A DNA stretch of 64,000 nt from Brachypodium distachyon (Eukaryota; Streptophyta; Magnoliopsida; Poales; Poaceae). The stretch covers positions 34,186,737 through 34,250,736 of the forward strand of contig NC_016133.3 of NCBI RefSeq assembly GCF_000005505.3, read 5' to 3'. Shown here in pieces: positions 44,618 to 57,841 of the stretch. The first letter of the stretch is position 1, and every line of letters starts with the position of its first letter. The notes beneath the pieces are model-generated. The model was given only the letters and a program-made list of their open reading frames with translations, was not told the DNA's origin and made no database searches. Both the position numbers and the translations under genes were made by a program.

Positions 44618-44842
44618 CGCGGAGACCACCTCGTCGGTCCCGCCCCCGGGGTGGTGGTTGAGGAGGCCTTTTCCGCGAGAATTGAATCGATGGAGTGGTG
44701 GCGAGAGGCAGCTGGTGGCAGTATTGTCAGGTTGTGTGGATTGGTAATGCGTCCTAGCGAAACGAAAGCTCTCGTGCCGTGCCAATTTTTTCCCGCGGGT
44801 TGGGCGGGCGGGTCTCGGCTGGAACATCCCCCCATTAAGCAA

Positions 44843-45935
44843 AGCACATGTGGATCCACCAGAAAAGATATTTTTGCTTACAAATTATGGATTACTATAA
44901 ATTAAATTTGTATGGATATACCAACTGATTTTTCGACCCAATTAGGATTGAACTTTAAGCAAAAGTATGCTAGTACATCAAATGTTTAATTGTGCTAAAC
45001 GTCGTGCAAGAGGCCGGACGGACTCTCTTTCCACTCACCAGCAGCGAGTCAACGACGAGGAAGAAACCTGCCTAAACCGAAACCGGGCTCAAATTTGCCA
45101 ATCATGAACAGCAGCTGCCAAACTGGCAATAGTTCAAGTCGCCTCGCCGAGTCCAGCCTCCAGCCAGAGCGGCACGGCCACATGGGGCAGGTCGGGTCTT
45201 CCTGCTTCAGAAGCAAGCGTCCTCCCAACTCCCTAGACCTCAACCACCCCCAGCGCCCAGGAAAGCAAGTCCAGCGTTATCTGGACCACAGACTCACGTC
45301 CCCCGGATTCTCAGCGATCCATCACGACGACGCCACGGGAAAAGCAAAGCAAAATCAAAGCAACCTTTGCCACGCTTATTCTCGGGTCTCTTTCCCGGCC
45401 GGCCCGCGGCAGAAGACCCCCGCGGCCGCGAGGACGGCGACGTCCCCCAAAGACGCGATTCGACGCGCGTGGCATTTCTTGTGATCTCTCGACGGCGATG
45501 CTGCTGGTGGTAGAGTCGTGGCGTTGCAGTCCTAGCTGAACGGCCTCGACCGCTGTGTCACGCCCGCAGAGTTGTGGTCGGCTGCGACTCTGTCACGATT
45601 CAACAGGCAATAAACAAAGAAACAGGAGCTGAGAATGACGCGGACACGAGGAGTATGTGAAATCTTTTGTGAACCTGTAGTAAGGCAACACTTGTACTTT
45701 CGCTGATGACGAGAAATGTCTCCACAGTTATTCTGTCCATCCTTTTTGAATTCTGTGTCATCAAATCAGATAAGATTGCTTGAGATAAAATCAGTGTGTT
45801 TGTTTGCACAAGACAACCGGAACTGGTACTCTGCTATGCACCCACGCTGGTCCTCGTCAACTTCGTCAGTCCGCAGGACCAAGGATAGAGAGGTGGACTA
45901 CTGGACTCTGGACAGGTAGTCTCCTACCACACGCT
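44843..45935. other. Intergenic between the RING and PPR genes
   Basis: Promoter side of the RING gene and 3' side of the PPR gene. No gene recognised. Confidence 0.5.
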
Positions 45936-48049
45936 TCACCAGCAATCGCCGCAGGAGCAAGCACCGTCTTTGAAATGGTGGAAGCGCTTGGCATCGCGCA
46001 CCACGATCTCCCTGTCTGCGATCTCCGAGATGAGCTTGATGGCGTCGTGGCAGTCGCCACACACCCGGAGGTTCTTTATGACTACGAGCCTCGTTCCCGG
46101 ACTCGTGTTCAGCAGACCGAAGGCCTGTGGCGGCTGAGGAGCTGCTCCTTGATTCCTTCCTCGAGGTCGTGGTACACAAACTCCGTCTTCGGTACGTAGC
46201 CCCTCTTCCTCATCTCGGAATCAAGCTTCGAGACCATTTGTAGAATCTGTTTGTGCTGAGGGTGGCTCTGATCTTCCATCACGAATTTATGCAGCGCTCC
46301 ATATATCTGTATCGAGCTACACCCGGGCACCTTCTTACTGCCATGGTCCTTCATTAGCTTCCGCACTTCCCTGACCTTGTCCCAGTTCTTGGCAGCGGCG
46401 TAAAGGTTTGAGACCAAGGCAAGGATGCCAACATCCTTTGGTTGCAATTCAAGGATCTTTTCTGCTGTACTCTCTCCAAGCTCCAGCTCCTTGTTATTCA
46501 AACAGCCTGAAAGTAGTGCGACCAAACTTGCAATGGTTGGTTCTGTGTGCATTGATGTGAGCAAGTCATTCGCCTCTTCAACAAGACCAGAGCGGGCTAA
46601 AAGATCCACTATACAGACCAAATGTTTCTCAGCGGGTTCAATTCCATATTCATTAACCATGCAATCAAACCAGAATTTGCCTTCTTCTACTAGACCGGAG
46701 TGGCTGAGAGCCGACAAAAGAGAAGCAAATGTGGCATGATCAGGCGTTACTTTGTTTCCGTCCATTTCTTTGAACAAAGCGAGGGCATCACGACCTCGTC
46801 CATGTGTACCACAGCATGCGATCATTGCATTCCACAAAATCAAGTCTCTAGAGCTGACCCTATTGAAAAGCGTCTGCGCACTTGCTAGGGATCCGCATTT
46901 TGAGTACATATCAATGACTGCTGTGCTCACAATACAATCAAGCTCAAGCCTCCTCAAGATGAAACCATGCATTGACTTACCTAGCTTCAAGAATCCAATA
47001 TCCGAACAAGCTAGCAGTGCACTAACAACTGCCCCTGAATTAGGTCGAACACCAGACACCTGCATCTCTCTGAACAAACCAAGTGCCTCGTCCGCATGAC
47101 CGTTCTGTGCAAACTGTGAGATCAGAGCGGCCCACGACACATCATTCCTGTATGCCATCAGCTGAAACACCCGGCAGGCCACATCAAACAGTCCATTCTT
47201 CGCATACATATCAACAAGGCTTGTCGATATGACAACATCCATGGGCATACAATGCCGCAGCAAGTACCCATGAACCGAGCCACCCATTCGGACATCCCCA
47301 GTCGTTGTGCACGCCTGTAAAATCCCAACCATAACCACCTCATCTCCCTCAAGGCCATCCTCCCTCATCCTCCTGAACATTTCAATCGCCTCGACCGGCT
47401 GTCCCGCGTTCACGAACCCAGCGATCATCGTGCTCCAAGTGACGCGGTCCCTCCTCGGCATTTGGTCGAACAACTTGACGGCATCGCCCATGGCGCCCCA
47501 TTTGGCGTAGAGGTTGAGCAGCGACGAGCACACGAAGATGTCTCTCCTGTACCCGGCCCCGTACGCGCGCTCCCTGACGACCTCACCGGCGGCGAGATCC
47601 CCGAGGCGCGCGCACGCGGAGAGCGCGAGCGTGAAGGTGGTGCTGTCGGGGCGCGCGGCGGGCGGGAGGGCCCGGAAGACGCGGAGCGCCGCGTCGTGGG
47701 ATCCACCGCGGTTGTGCGCGGACAGGAGGGCGTTCCAGGCGGTGATGGAGGAGGGGGACGCGGGAGCGGCGGCGACAGTGGACTCGGCGGCGGCGAGGTC
47801 GCCGGCGCGGACGTACGCGGTGGCGAGGACGGAGGAGAGGATATGGTGGTCGGAGGAGGAGACGATGAGGAGGGCGTGGAGGCGGGTGAGTGTGCGGAGC
47901 GTGGCGCAGGAGAAGAGCAGGCGGCGGAGGCGGGGCGGATCGTCGAGGAAGGCGGGCAGGCCCATGGGCATGGGCACATTGGCATTTTGGAACGAGAAAC
48001 ACCATATAAGGGAAACCGTTTGATGCGACGCAAACTCTATTCTCCACAT
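45936..48049 (-). CDS. PPR protein, PLS-DYW class, frameshifted in the DYW domain
   Basis: Intronless. The main frame (48049-46109, 646 aa) has an N-terminal leader, then about a dozen pentatricopeptide repeats of P, L and S type (for example [40 protein letters not shown]), then E and E+ motifs and the start of the DYW domain ([26 protein letters not shown]). It then reads out of frame and stops. Downstream in another frame the rest of a DYW domain is intact: [40 protein letters not shown] and a terminal GDCW at 45936. About 16 bases appear to be missing at 46122-46127, where the HSE-containing codons should be. DYW-PPR proteins edit C to U in organelle RNA; this copy would lack the deaminase in cis. 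A sequencing error is possible. The true Met may be at 48049 or 47971. Confidence 0.88.
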
Positions 48050-48619
48050 GCTCGTAAAATCCTGATATAACGGTCATCCTGGCCTCTCGTTCTCCGACTT
48101 TGAACCTTTCCCAGCTTACTTCCAGCGCTCCTCAGACCTCCAGCCATCAATTGCACCGATAATGTGACCTCCTAACAAGTTGCGCAACGGTGGGATTGCT
48201 GTCAATTTATTTTCGCATAACGGACGGGAATGCTACCTAGAATCTAGAATCTAGAACTTGCGTCGACCTGTGTAAAGGGGTCTTGATCTTGCTTTTACGC
48301 CAAGAGATTTCACGTTTTTCACCCAAATGCACAGATCCTAAATCGACTCACGAAGAAACTTTGCTTAGAGGGGATGGAACTAAGAATTGCTGCACGCCTA
48401 CAGGGCGTAAAATTACTTACCCTAATCGACGAACGGAGCTATTTCGTGGAAAATTCCTGTGACTTCCCCTTGCTCCAGAAGGCACCTGAGTCAATGGTCA
48501 AAACATGCGTTTTGTTCGACCTTCTGAAGTTCCCTACTGACTGATCTTCTAATCTAAAACACATTCTCATATACTCCAGTTAGTGCTAACTAACACTAAG
48601 CACCACCGATGTCGTTTGA
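48050..48619. other. Intergenic, PPR promoter side and MLO 3' side
   Basis: No gene seen. It serves as upstream DNA for the minus-strand PPR gene and as 3' UTR or flank of the minus-strand MLO gene. Confidence 0.5.
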
Positions 48620-51600
48620 TCATTTATCCGGCGATTTCTGAGCAGGCGGCAGCCTCTGGAAGGAGAAGCTGTCATGGTGCTCCGTAGCCGTTCCCGCAAC
48701 CTCCACATCCACGCGCACCTCCGAGTCCAGGCTCCGCTGCTTCGTTGGCGGGATCAGGTACCTCGTCTGTGTCGCCTCGGCGTCCGTGTCGGAGTAGTCG
48801 GAGTCTGAGAATGCCCTCGTTGTGGCGCCACCGACGTGAGCTATGGTCTTGTAACGGTGGAGGTGCCGGTGCACGGACACTGGCACCACCTCAACGAACT
48901 GGTGGCTCACCTCGGATGCGCCCGTGCTGTGCGTCTCTGAGGGTTCGTGTGAATGTGATGACTCCTTCTGCTGTTGTTGCTTCTTCTTCACCACCGCCTT
49001 GTGCCATTTCTTCAGGGCCTTCGCCGTCTGCTCGTCGAAGATTGTTCGCTTCATCTGCGATCCCATCTGGAGAATCATCGTTTGCAGGTTAAGTTAGACT
49101 TCGGATTTATGAACAAATTGCGTTGACAGTTCGATGATCAAAGTGAAGACGTGTAGTGTCAGTAGAGTGAAGTTGGATAGTTGCATTTCCCAAAAAAAAA
49201 AGTTGGATAGTTGCTGTTTTACTGAACAAAAGATGTGAATCGGTACCTGAGATACAAGGGCATGGAGTGGAAGTGTGATATAGCTGCAGACAAACTGGAC
49301 TATAGCCCTGCATATATGAGTTGGAACAGTAATTGTTAGTAGTTGGCGCAGTAGAAAATGTTTTGAGGAGTATTTGGTACTGTGCTCACCCAAGGCAGAC
49401 TCTTGCAATGATAAGCTCAAAGTTGTCATGGAAGCAGGACCTCAACCCGAATTCATACTGCGCCAAGAGTTATCAGTTATCATCAGCAGAGTATTGACAG
49501 AGCATACCATCGAAGATGCTTCGAAATGTCAAAAGTAGTCTTACCCAAATCCAGAAGAAGTAGGTGATTTCAAATGCATTCTGCAAGAAGAGAGGACAGC
49601 TATTAAAACTTTTGTAGATTTGCTCTTCAAATTCAATTTTCAAGTGCATGCAGATGGCTTGGGATTGAGCCATTATGTGACAATGAAACAACTACTTTTT
49701 TTCTAGCTACAACTGTTATCTTTCCTGGTAACCATGTGAGTTCAAGCTCAATTTTATCCAGATATTTATTGTTACCCAGTCTTGTCAATAAGGGCCCTTT
49801 GCCTGGCCCTTTACTCTCTTTTCTCTTCTTGTCAAACATGCATTATTCTTACCCAGTCTTATCAATAAGGGCCCTTTGCCTGGCCCTTTACTCTATTTTC
49901 TCTTCTTCTCAAACATGGATCTAAATGATGTCATTTTGTATTAGAAGCATGCCAAGAAGGCACGAAGTATACAGCGGCAACAAAACTGAACAAAGAAACA
50001 GAAGCTAGCAAAGCAAGGAAAAACCTATGATACGATAGAACCACAATACCAAAGCAAAAGAAATGAAATAAAGAAAAAAATAAAGACCACAGCAGCAGCA
50101 GCTACAGCTGCAAAATGGCCCTTTACTGACCTGGAATAATGCAAAATGGATAAGATGAAGCACCATATGAGGTTTTCCGAACCAGAAATGTTCGTCACTG
50201 AGTTTCACCACTGGCATTCCTTGAATGACTGTATGCCTCTCTGTAATTTCAACAGCCATCCTTGCAATTATAGCCTGAAGCTTTGTTCCAACAGCTAAAA
50301 TCACCTGCATATACGAAAGCATGGTTATCAACTTAGCACCATGAATTTAAACATGTTACGAAAATAAGTAGAATAGTAGAACTTACTACAAGGGGAATTG
50401 TGGAGAACCAGAACAAGTTGTGCCATCCTGGAGAATGGATAGTCAGAATCAAAAGTAATATAATTTCACAGAAAGCATCCCACATAACCCTGTGTCCTAG
50501 AAATTATATCCTGCCAAATGGCACAAGAATTCCAAGAAAGGAATTTTCCTCAAAAAATCTCCAAGAATGATTATAACTCACCGTGAACATTGAAGAGCAT
50601 GACAGCCAGAGCAGAAGCCCATAAAGGTGGACTAATAATAATAAAAAAGATGATACAGATGAGTCATTCAGTTATTACGAAGATAAAGCAAGGATGATCC
50701 AACTTCAAAGGCATTCAGTTACCTAATTCCAACAACTGTCTTGAAATCATCCTCCAAAGACCTCTTGATGTACTTTCGAAAATTGAACCTAGTCCCTGGG
50801 GATAAATGAGCCTATACAAAGGTTTATCAGCAGTGTAAACTAATAACAGAAAATTACAGGTAGATATGCAGCTACTCACAGAAATAAATCCATGCCGCAA
50901 AGTCATATAGTCTGTCCTGCGAACGGATCTGAAAAACTGCCTAAAGAAGCTCACCTGTATAAAATCAAAGCATAGAAAGCTCTTGAGCTAAAGCATTTCT
51001 AGAATATTATGTAGAAAAAATCATGAGGACGCTTTACACTTTATTTATACCAGTTTAAGACCTTTAGGTTGTAGAATGCGTTTATATTATTAAAAATTTC
51101 TTGTAAATCTTGCAGAACCATTGGGCTCCTTTTAGTAATTTTATTATACAAATGTAGAATGGTAAGTAGTAATTGATATTTGATATTAACTTATTCAGTA
51201 CATATGCAAAATGGTAAGTAGTAATCCGCTATCTGATATTTAGTAGAAATGTGAATGGTAAGCAGGAACAATGTCTGGGCCTGATAGATTCAAAGCTTGG
51301 AATTGTATGCCATAGGATAGACTGATCTAAGAAAAACTTAAATCTGCAGTTTACTTCGAAAAAAAATGAAATATTATGTTACTTGAGCCATGAGACAACT
51401 TACAAAATAGAGCATAATTGTGCTTTTGCTCCAACAGCTTGCATGCTGCCGCACAAAAGATGTCTGATGAGTAAGCCTGAACTTTGACGGATCTGGAAAA
51501 GTAAAATATGACATCAGATTTGAAATCAACATATTTAAAAGTTACAACCTTCAGGTTGTTCTTATTTTATTTCCTATGTGGACCATGGAATCTACTTCTA

Positions 51601-52732
51601 GCATAACAAGATAAGAACCAAACATTGTATATTATGCATTTCACTTAAAGCATATGAAACAATATCTAATCAACAAAGACATCACCAGATGAAAATTCAT
51701 AGGTAAGGGAGCAAGTATCCTTTTCCCACTCCTTCCATATACGCGTCTGCATAGAAAATTTCAGAATGAATTCAAGCTTGTACCCTTCTTCACACAGTAA
51801 CCAGTAGTATAAAGTATGAAATCATTGTCTGCTTTTGGTAGTTAGGAAAGGCAACATGTATCTGTATGGAGACTTGGGAAATTGATATTACGTACCTTTG
51901 CTCTACCCAGGGACATTGTAATAGCACTGAACGCCACATGGAAGAGGGCCAAGAAAAACACAAAGATATGCAGCTGGTGTAGACCATCGGCAGAAACAAG
52001 CGATACCATACCCTGAAACGGCATTGAACTCCATACGTAAGCAAACATTTTGAAGACATTTCTGAAGACAATTTGAGTGTTACCTTGACCCTCAAAAAAC
52101 AGGCATCAACGTGAGATAAAATCTTGCTGCTGAAGTGAAGAATGTGTAAAAGACGCAGTAGTTACTCACTTTGGGGCATGAGAAGTTGTTCGGTTCTTCA
52201 GACAGGTGCCGTCGGCCGTGTCCTTTCTGCTCTCCATGCCGCGAAATCTTCGGGCAGGGCAGCATGGTGTCCGCGGCTCCCTCCGGGATGCAGATGCGCG
52301 ATATGTACCTCGCCGTGACAGTCAGCAGCAGCGAGATGAACCCCAGAGTCATGAGCTCTGCACATGGTAAACCCGTCAGACATTCCTCTTCCTCCAAAGA
52401 GACTCTTATGCGCGGCAGGAGTTATACCGGATTTAACCTTCTCCAGGGCGTCGAACAGCGCCTTCTTCTTCCTCTTACTGAACCACTGCAGGCAACGCCG
52501 CAACGCACCAGCACGCCCGGCCCAACCCAAACAATGGTGAGCGAAAATGTCCCAAGAAAAGAGTGGTACTGCTGCAAGAAGGAGGGGGGGATCGACTTAC
52601 CTGGCCGAGGTGGTGGAGGATGCCCTCGAGGAGGATGGAGGCGGCGACGATGACGGCGCAGACGGCGGCCACGGCCCACGTCGGCGTCTGGTCCAGCGCT
52701 CGCGTCCCATCCCCGCCTTCGCCGCCGCCCAT
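48620..52732 (-). CDS. MLO family seven-transmembrane protein
   Basis: About 15 exons. Borders worked out: 52732-52601, 52485-52428, 52357-52170, 52014-51896. Further exons lie near 51750-51667, 51492-51404, 50954-50880, 50812-50727, 50632-50582, 50426-50386, 50307-50132, 49580-49544, 49458-49390, 49305-49247 and 49069-48620. Family blocks in order: [17 protein letters not shown] (TM1), [129 protein letters not shown] and [19 protein letters not shown]. The C-terminal tail has the calmodulin-binding helix ([15 protein letters not shown]). MLO proteins are plasma-membrane proteins linked to Ca2+ signalling; some clades govern powdery mildew susceptibility, others root or pollen tube responses. 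The clade was not determined. Confidence 0.93.
49171..49215 (+). mobile_element. Tail-only retro-insertion in an MLO intron: 16 bp in 14 bp duplication
   Basis: AGTTGGATAGTTGC at 49171-49184 recurs exactly at 49201-49214. Between them is ATTTCCC followed by A9, that is, a short unique piece, C, then an A tail on the plus strand. It sits in the intron between the last two MLO exons. Confidence 0.6.
49772..49917 (+). repeat. Tandem duplication in an MLO intron, 77 bp unit
   Basis: TTACCCAGTCTTGTCAATAA plus GGGCCCTTTGCCTGGCCC occurs at 49772 and again at 49849 with only a few differences through TCAAACATG. Confidence 0.88.
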
Positions 52733-55700
52733 CTCTCCGCCTTCGTCGATCTCTTCCGGGTCCGGCGGCTGTGCTTGCAGGCGGCGTTAATGGTCCTGCA
52801 GTGAAGCGTGTTACTGGCAGTGGCAGAGCAGATGGGGGGACGGCGGCCGCTACACTGATATAACTTCGGCAAGGACAAGAGTCAAGAGAAGGTGCGTTTT
52901 TTATGTGAGGGGCAAAAGTTCAAACGACCACCGTCAGAAAGCAAAGGCTTCGAGAGGAAACCTAGTCAGCAGGCAAATGTATTTTCAGACCTCTTTCAGA
53001 TCTCCAGCCTTTTTGACCCGGTGAATATTTTGTAGGACCTGACAGGAAAACTGAAACTGACGAAATTGTTGTGGTGTGCAGTACACAACTTATTACTCGG
53101 TTTCAAAACACGAAAACACAGCTCATCTCAATTACTGAATTCTTTATATCTGTTCACAGACTCTGGTTCTTGCCTCCACGAGCGCAGGGAGCTAGGGGCC
53201 CATACGAAATCTTTCTCTTTTCCCGCCTCCAAAAAATACAAGGATTGATTGTCTCTGATTGCTCTGTCGTCCTCGATTAGAAAACTAGTACTCCTTCGTG
53301 CGAATAATAACTCCATTAAAATAAAAACTATACACTAGCTATTGGACATTGGTTCCACAAATTTCCACTGCCAGCACGCACGACAACTGAGCACTCTCTT
53401 TCTTTTTTGATAGAGTTTTGACAGTAGACCCAAGAAAGGCAGTCCACTGAATTTACTCTTTACCCGAACTGTCTGTCTCTCCGGGAAAGCAGTTTTGGTA
53501 CGTGGCCGGCATGTTCCAAACGGAGATACCCATCAATGCTGGCCTGCGCGCGAAACATTGATGTCGCCCACACACGGCTCCGCTCCATGATCCATCTACC
53601 GGTCTACCCCGTGATCAGGATATCGCCCGTATCACGCAGCTGCCCCGGCCGGAAGTCGGATGCGTGTTTAGTCGACGGCAGCGTAGGCGTAGCCAGCACA
53701 TGCCATACTATACATTATGCATGATGATGTCTCGAACGGATCCTGTGCCCATCGATGTCACGACTCACTAGTCGATTTCACTTGCAGCTGTGCAGCCGAC
53801 CATGTGATGAGCGATTCAGCGAGATTGTGTTTCGCAAATGCAATCATGCATGAGCCCTTAATTCGGAGTTCATTTTATTTGTTTCTAAAGCGAGACACGG
53901 TATCAGTTCATCTGTATTGGCGAAGTTAATTAAGACAGGACAAACAGGTCCGAGAATTAGGGGTCACGTCGCCCCACCGCTAAGTTTGTCGGCATTACGG
54001 CTTAGAGGATGCATGATGAGTCGTAGAATACGGGCTAAAGATAATGGTGACAATTGACATCGGCAACCCGGAAATTAATGAGTAGTGTAAGGCCCAGTCT
54101 AAACAGTGTTCTAGGTGGTGTATGGTGGGCAGGGCTCAAAATGACAATCACTACAAAATTGACATCAAGACGTGCAGTTATCATGCTTTGGTTTTAATCC
54201 CAAGTTAGAACACGTCTACTAGCTATCAAGAGCCTGCTAAAGTTTTGAGAGTGAAAGTTACAGCCTTACAGGGTAGCCGTAGGTCATCGAGTACTCCTCC
54301 TGCTACATCCCTAGAAGAGCAGGAGTAGTTAACTGCGAACAAAAGGACAGAGAACGTAGCGCTCCTTAATCAAGGGCGATTTCCGAAAGCATCGAGCTCA
54401 AAGGGGAAAAGAGGCGACGATCGTCATCGTCGCGCTGGAAGAAGAAGAAAATGGAAGCAGCCAGGCAATGCGGCCGTCCCGTTCCCAGGAGGCCACGACC
54501 CAGTCAGTACTATGTTTTCTAATTCGTATACAGCCCAAACAAGCCCGGAAAACCAAAGCCCGACCAGCGCGGAAACCTTGCCACGACCGTTGTCAGAGAA
54601 GTCGCCGGGTCGGTGTCCACCCGCCGTGCGCTGCTCTTCTGCTACAGTACCCGAGGCGGTCGCAAACGACAGGTTCATCGTCGGATGCAGTGCAGCTGCA
54701 ACCGCAACCACTGCACTCACACTTGAATACTGAACATCCAAAATCAATCGAACGTGCAGCATCAAGTCGGCAACGACGATTCGTGTCGGCAATCCGCGGC
54801 TTGATTTCTCGGGGACATACTATGATTTGTGATGAGAGTCTGCGACCGTCTTCGTCTTCGATCCCCGCGACCTGACGACGAGCACCGGCGCGCACGGAGT
54901 CGGTAGACACGGCCGGCGGAGCGCGTGCCGCGAGGCAGCCAGGAAGACACGGAGAGGGATGGTGCGGCCCGCCGAGCGGGTGTGTCCAGTGGGCCGGTAT
55001 TCGTCTGGTGTGTGCGCTCGGCCTTTCTCTCTCGGGCTTGGGCTATTCGTATTAGCATCAAGCGGTGGCAAGCAGGCTTCATGGGCCGTTGGAGTTTCCT
55101 TAAGGGCTTCTTCTTCTGCTGCTTGGCCGGCGGGGCTGAGCGCCTAGGATGGGATATTACGTTTTTTTTTGTTTGAGACCTTGGGATGGGCCGATTTGGC
55201 TTCACGGAGCTTTCGCTCGTCCGGTACTTGAGCTCGATGAGCTTTCCCTCCCCTCATTTTTTTACAGCCTCTCCCTCCACTCTCCCTTCCCTCAAGTTTT
55301 ATTTCTTTTTGACAACCTCTCCCTCCCCTTCCTCAAGTTTATTGTGTTTTGAATTAAGAACAAAACCACTACGTGAGTCTCGAAGAAAAAAGATGTTACG
55401 AATGGTTGTTGTGTGATCTATCGAGCATCTATTGGTCGCACAATTCTTGTTTACATCGCGTGAGAAGAATGCTGCATAGATTTTTATCTTCGTCTGGAAA
55501 AGAAAAGGTGAACAAAAAACTAGTGCTTCAGGTTTAGCTCTTTTCCCAGTTGGTTAGGTCGGCGATTGAGACTTGTTAAATGCTAGTACTGCTACCAGTA
55601 GGGTTTCCTAAAAGCAAGTCGTTAAATTATAGTTAAAGATTGAACCAGTTCGAGTCGGACACCCCGCCACTTCCACCATGTCGGCCTCTAGTCACCGTAA

Positions 55701-57841
55701 ACAACACTTGAACCATTTTCTTTCCCAATGAGAACCAAGACTTTTTCCCCTCTTGGTCACATCAGCCAGATTCAGAGCACTGCACTTGCCCCACTTTCTC
55801 CTGTGGATCCTGCATCTGCATGGATCATACTACCACGTACTCCTAAGTACCGATCGTTCCGGTGATCGAAGCTTAATTACTTCGACGAGAGGGGCGCAGG
55901 TGAAAAGAAAGCGATAAACATTCTTGAGAGATAAACACGCCGTTGGTTCACTAGCCTAGCCAGTGGATGCATGACGACGTCGCCGCCGCCTTATTTGGCC
56001 AGCCGGCCATCATCATGGGATATGGATCACGCTTTTCACGAGCCAGTACGTGCACCCCTCCAGTCCAGGAGCTACCGTATGTAATTAGCGGCCTCCAGTC
56101 CCGTTCACGTCGCCATCAAACCGGCCCGTACCGACATGGGATCCGTCCCTTTCCACGGCGAGGGCCGTGAAACGCAAGCTAGGGAGGGACCAGTCCTCCA
56201 CGGAGCCCGTAGATTTAAACAACCTATTCATTTTGGCTGCTGCTAGCTAACTCCAGCGTTTTTACAGATCGGCACCGCGTCGGTGCATCCTGTGACAGGT
56301 GGTAATTTGAATTTTGAAGTGCAACAGAACAACATAATAGCGTGCCGTTGCTTCCACTCTCGAGTCTCGATCTGATTACTTCCGCGTATACTCCTAATTT
56401 TTGCAAAAAAAAATACACCGGTGACGTTACGGCATCTTTGTGAGATTCAAGCTGGAATCAGTAGGGGAACGGCTTGGATGCACTAGCTAGATGCCGTCTC
56501 ATTTCATATCGATCCTCTCTCGCGCATATGCAGGGGGAGCTCTGGTTAGGGGAAGGCGTGAGCGAGCACGGACATGTTCTTCATAAACAGACAATCCACT
56601 ATATCCCTTGTCCATATCACTGGTTTCTGCCTATTCATAAGTTAGGAGTAAACTAGTATGTAGATGCGCTTATCAAGATTTTCCAGCAAATTGTCCCCTC
56701 TACAGTCTGACGCGAGCAGGTTGTGTGTACAGTATGTGAAAATGCAGTTACATTGGCGTAGCAAGCCGTGCATGAAAGAAAATAATAAAAAAAGGGCGAA
56801 TCAGCATCACGATGTCATCAGATCCCCGATTCCGATGAGAAAAATCATTGGGAGTACACACAGACAGGAAAAAAAAAATCTAAGACGGCACGAAAGGGGA
56901 GGAAAGGTCCAAGCAGCAAAGAAGCACGCACAAAAAGGGCAGGGACGGACGGACGGACGAGAGGACCCGACAGTGACACGGATCGCACACCGCAGCCGCA
57001 CCGCACCGGACCCAGAGGGCGGGCATAGGCCGGGCCTCGGGCCCCGCGGACCCGTCACGCGGGCGGGGGCCACCCCACCGGACACAGCACGCCGCATCCA
57101 CCATCCAGCTCGTGCACAGCTGCGGCCGATGGGATCACACGAACCAGCTCCCTCCTCGCCCGCCCCGTCCGTCCCCCCCCCCCCTCCCCAAAATCAATCC
57201 GCCACGCCACGAGCCCCCTCCTCCTCCCCCACGCCCTCCTGCTCTCCTCTCCCCAATCGTCACCAGCTCCCCCTCTCTCTCTGGCCATCTTCCCCGGCTT
57301 ATCTTGCGGTGCGGCGGCGACGACGACTTTTCACCGGTGGTACGCTTTGCTTGGCCTCCTCCTCCTCTCTCTCTGATCTGATATCGTCTGAAGCTCTTGC
57401 ATCTTCAATTCGTTCGATGGATTCGTGGTGGTCGCCGGGAGAAAAATCGGATCCTTCTTGGTAGGGTGCTGGGGGCAGGGGGGGTTCGGTTTGCTCGTCA
57501 GGTCCCGGGGACGGCGGGAATGGCGTAGTCCTGTGCGGGCCGTGTGTCCGGCTCAAATCGTTGCACGGGGAGGCTGGGGGAATTTTCTTTCCTGTTATTG
57601 ATGCTACGGATGCTCCTGTTTCTTGCCCGATTTCGCTGCGGTACGGCTCCATTGATTGATGGCCGATCGGAAGGACTGTTTTTAATCTCTCGACGGAATC
57701 CTGAATCTTTGTTCTCTAGTTATTCCTCTCTTTCAGGGAGGGGTACACAATGCAAAACTCGCGTCTTCCTCTCTCGAATGATTTCGTTTCCCTGTGCTGT
57801 ATCTGATCACGAGCAGAGTAGCGAAGACCCCGCGAGGCATC
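52733..57841. other. 5.1 kb divergent intergenic region (MLO / PP2C)
   Basis: Upstream of both the minus-strand MLO and the plus-strand PP2C genes. No further gene recognised; open frames at 54424-55205 exist on several strands at once and lack motifs. A CT-rich direct repeat (CCTCTCCCTCC, CCTCAAGTTT) lies at about 55244-55341. About 57140-57430 is C/CT-rich and likely includes the PP2C transcription start, 5' UTR and a 5' UTR intron ending shortly before 57842. No clear TATA box was identified. Confidence 0.5.

Noticed and set aside
54424..55205. Cluster of 80-147 codon frames upstream of PP2C
   Set aside because: Multiple overlapping frames on both strands, no family motifs, no promoter or splice evidence.
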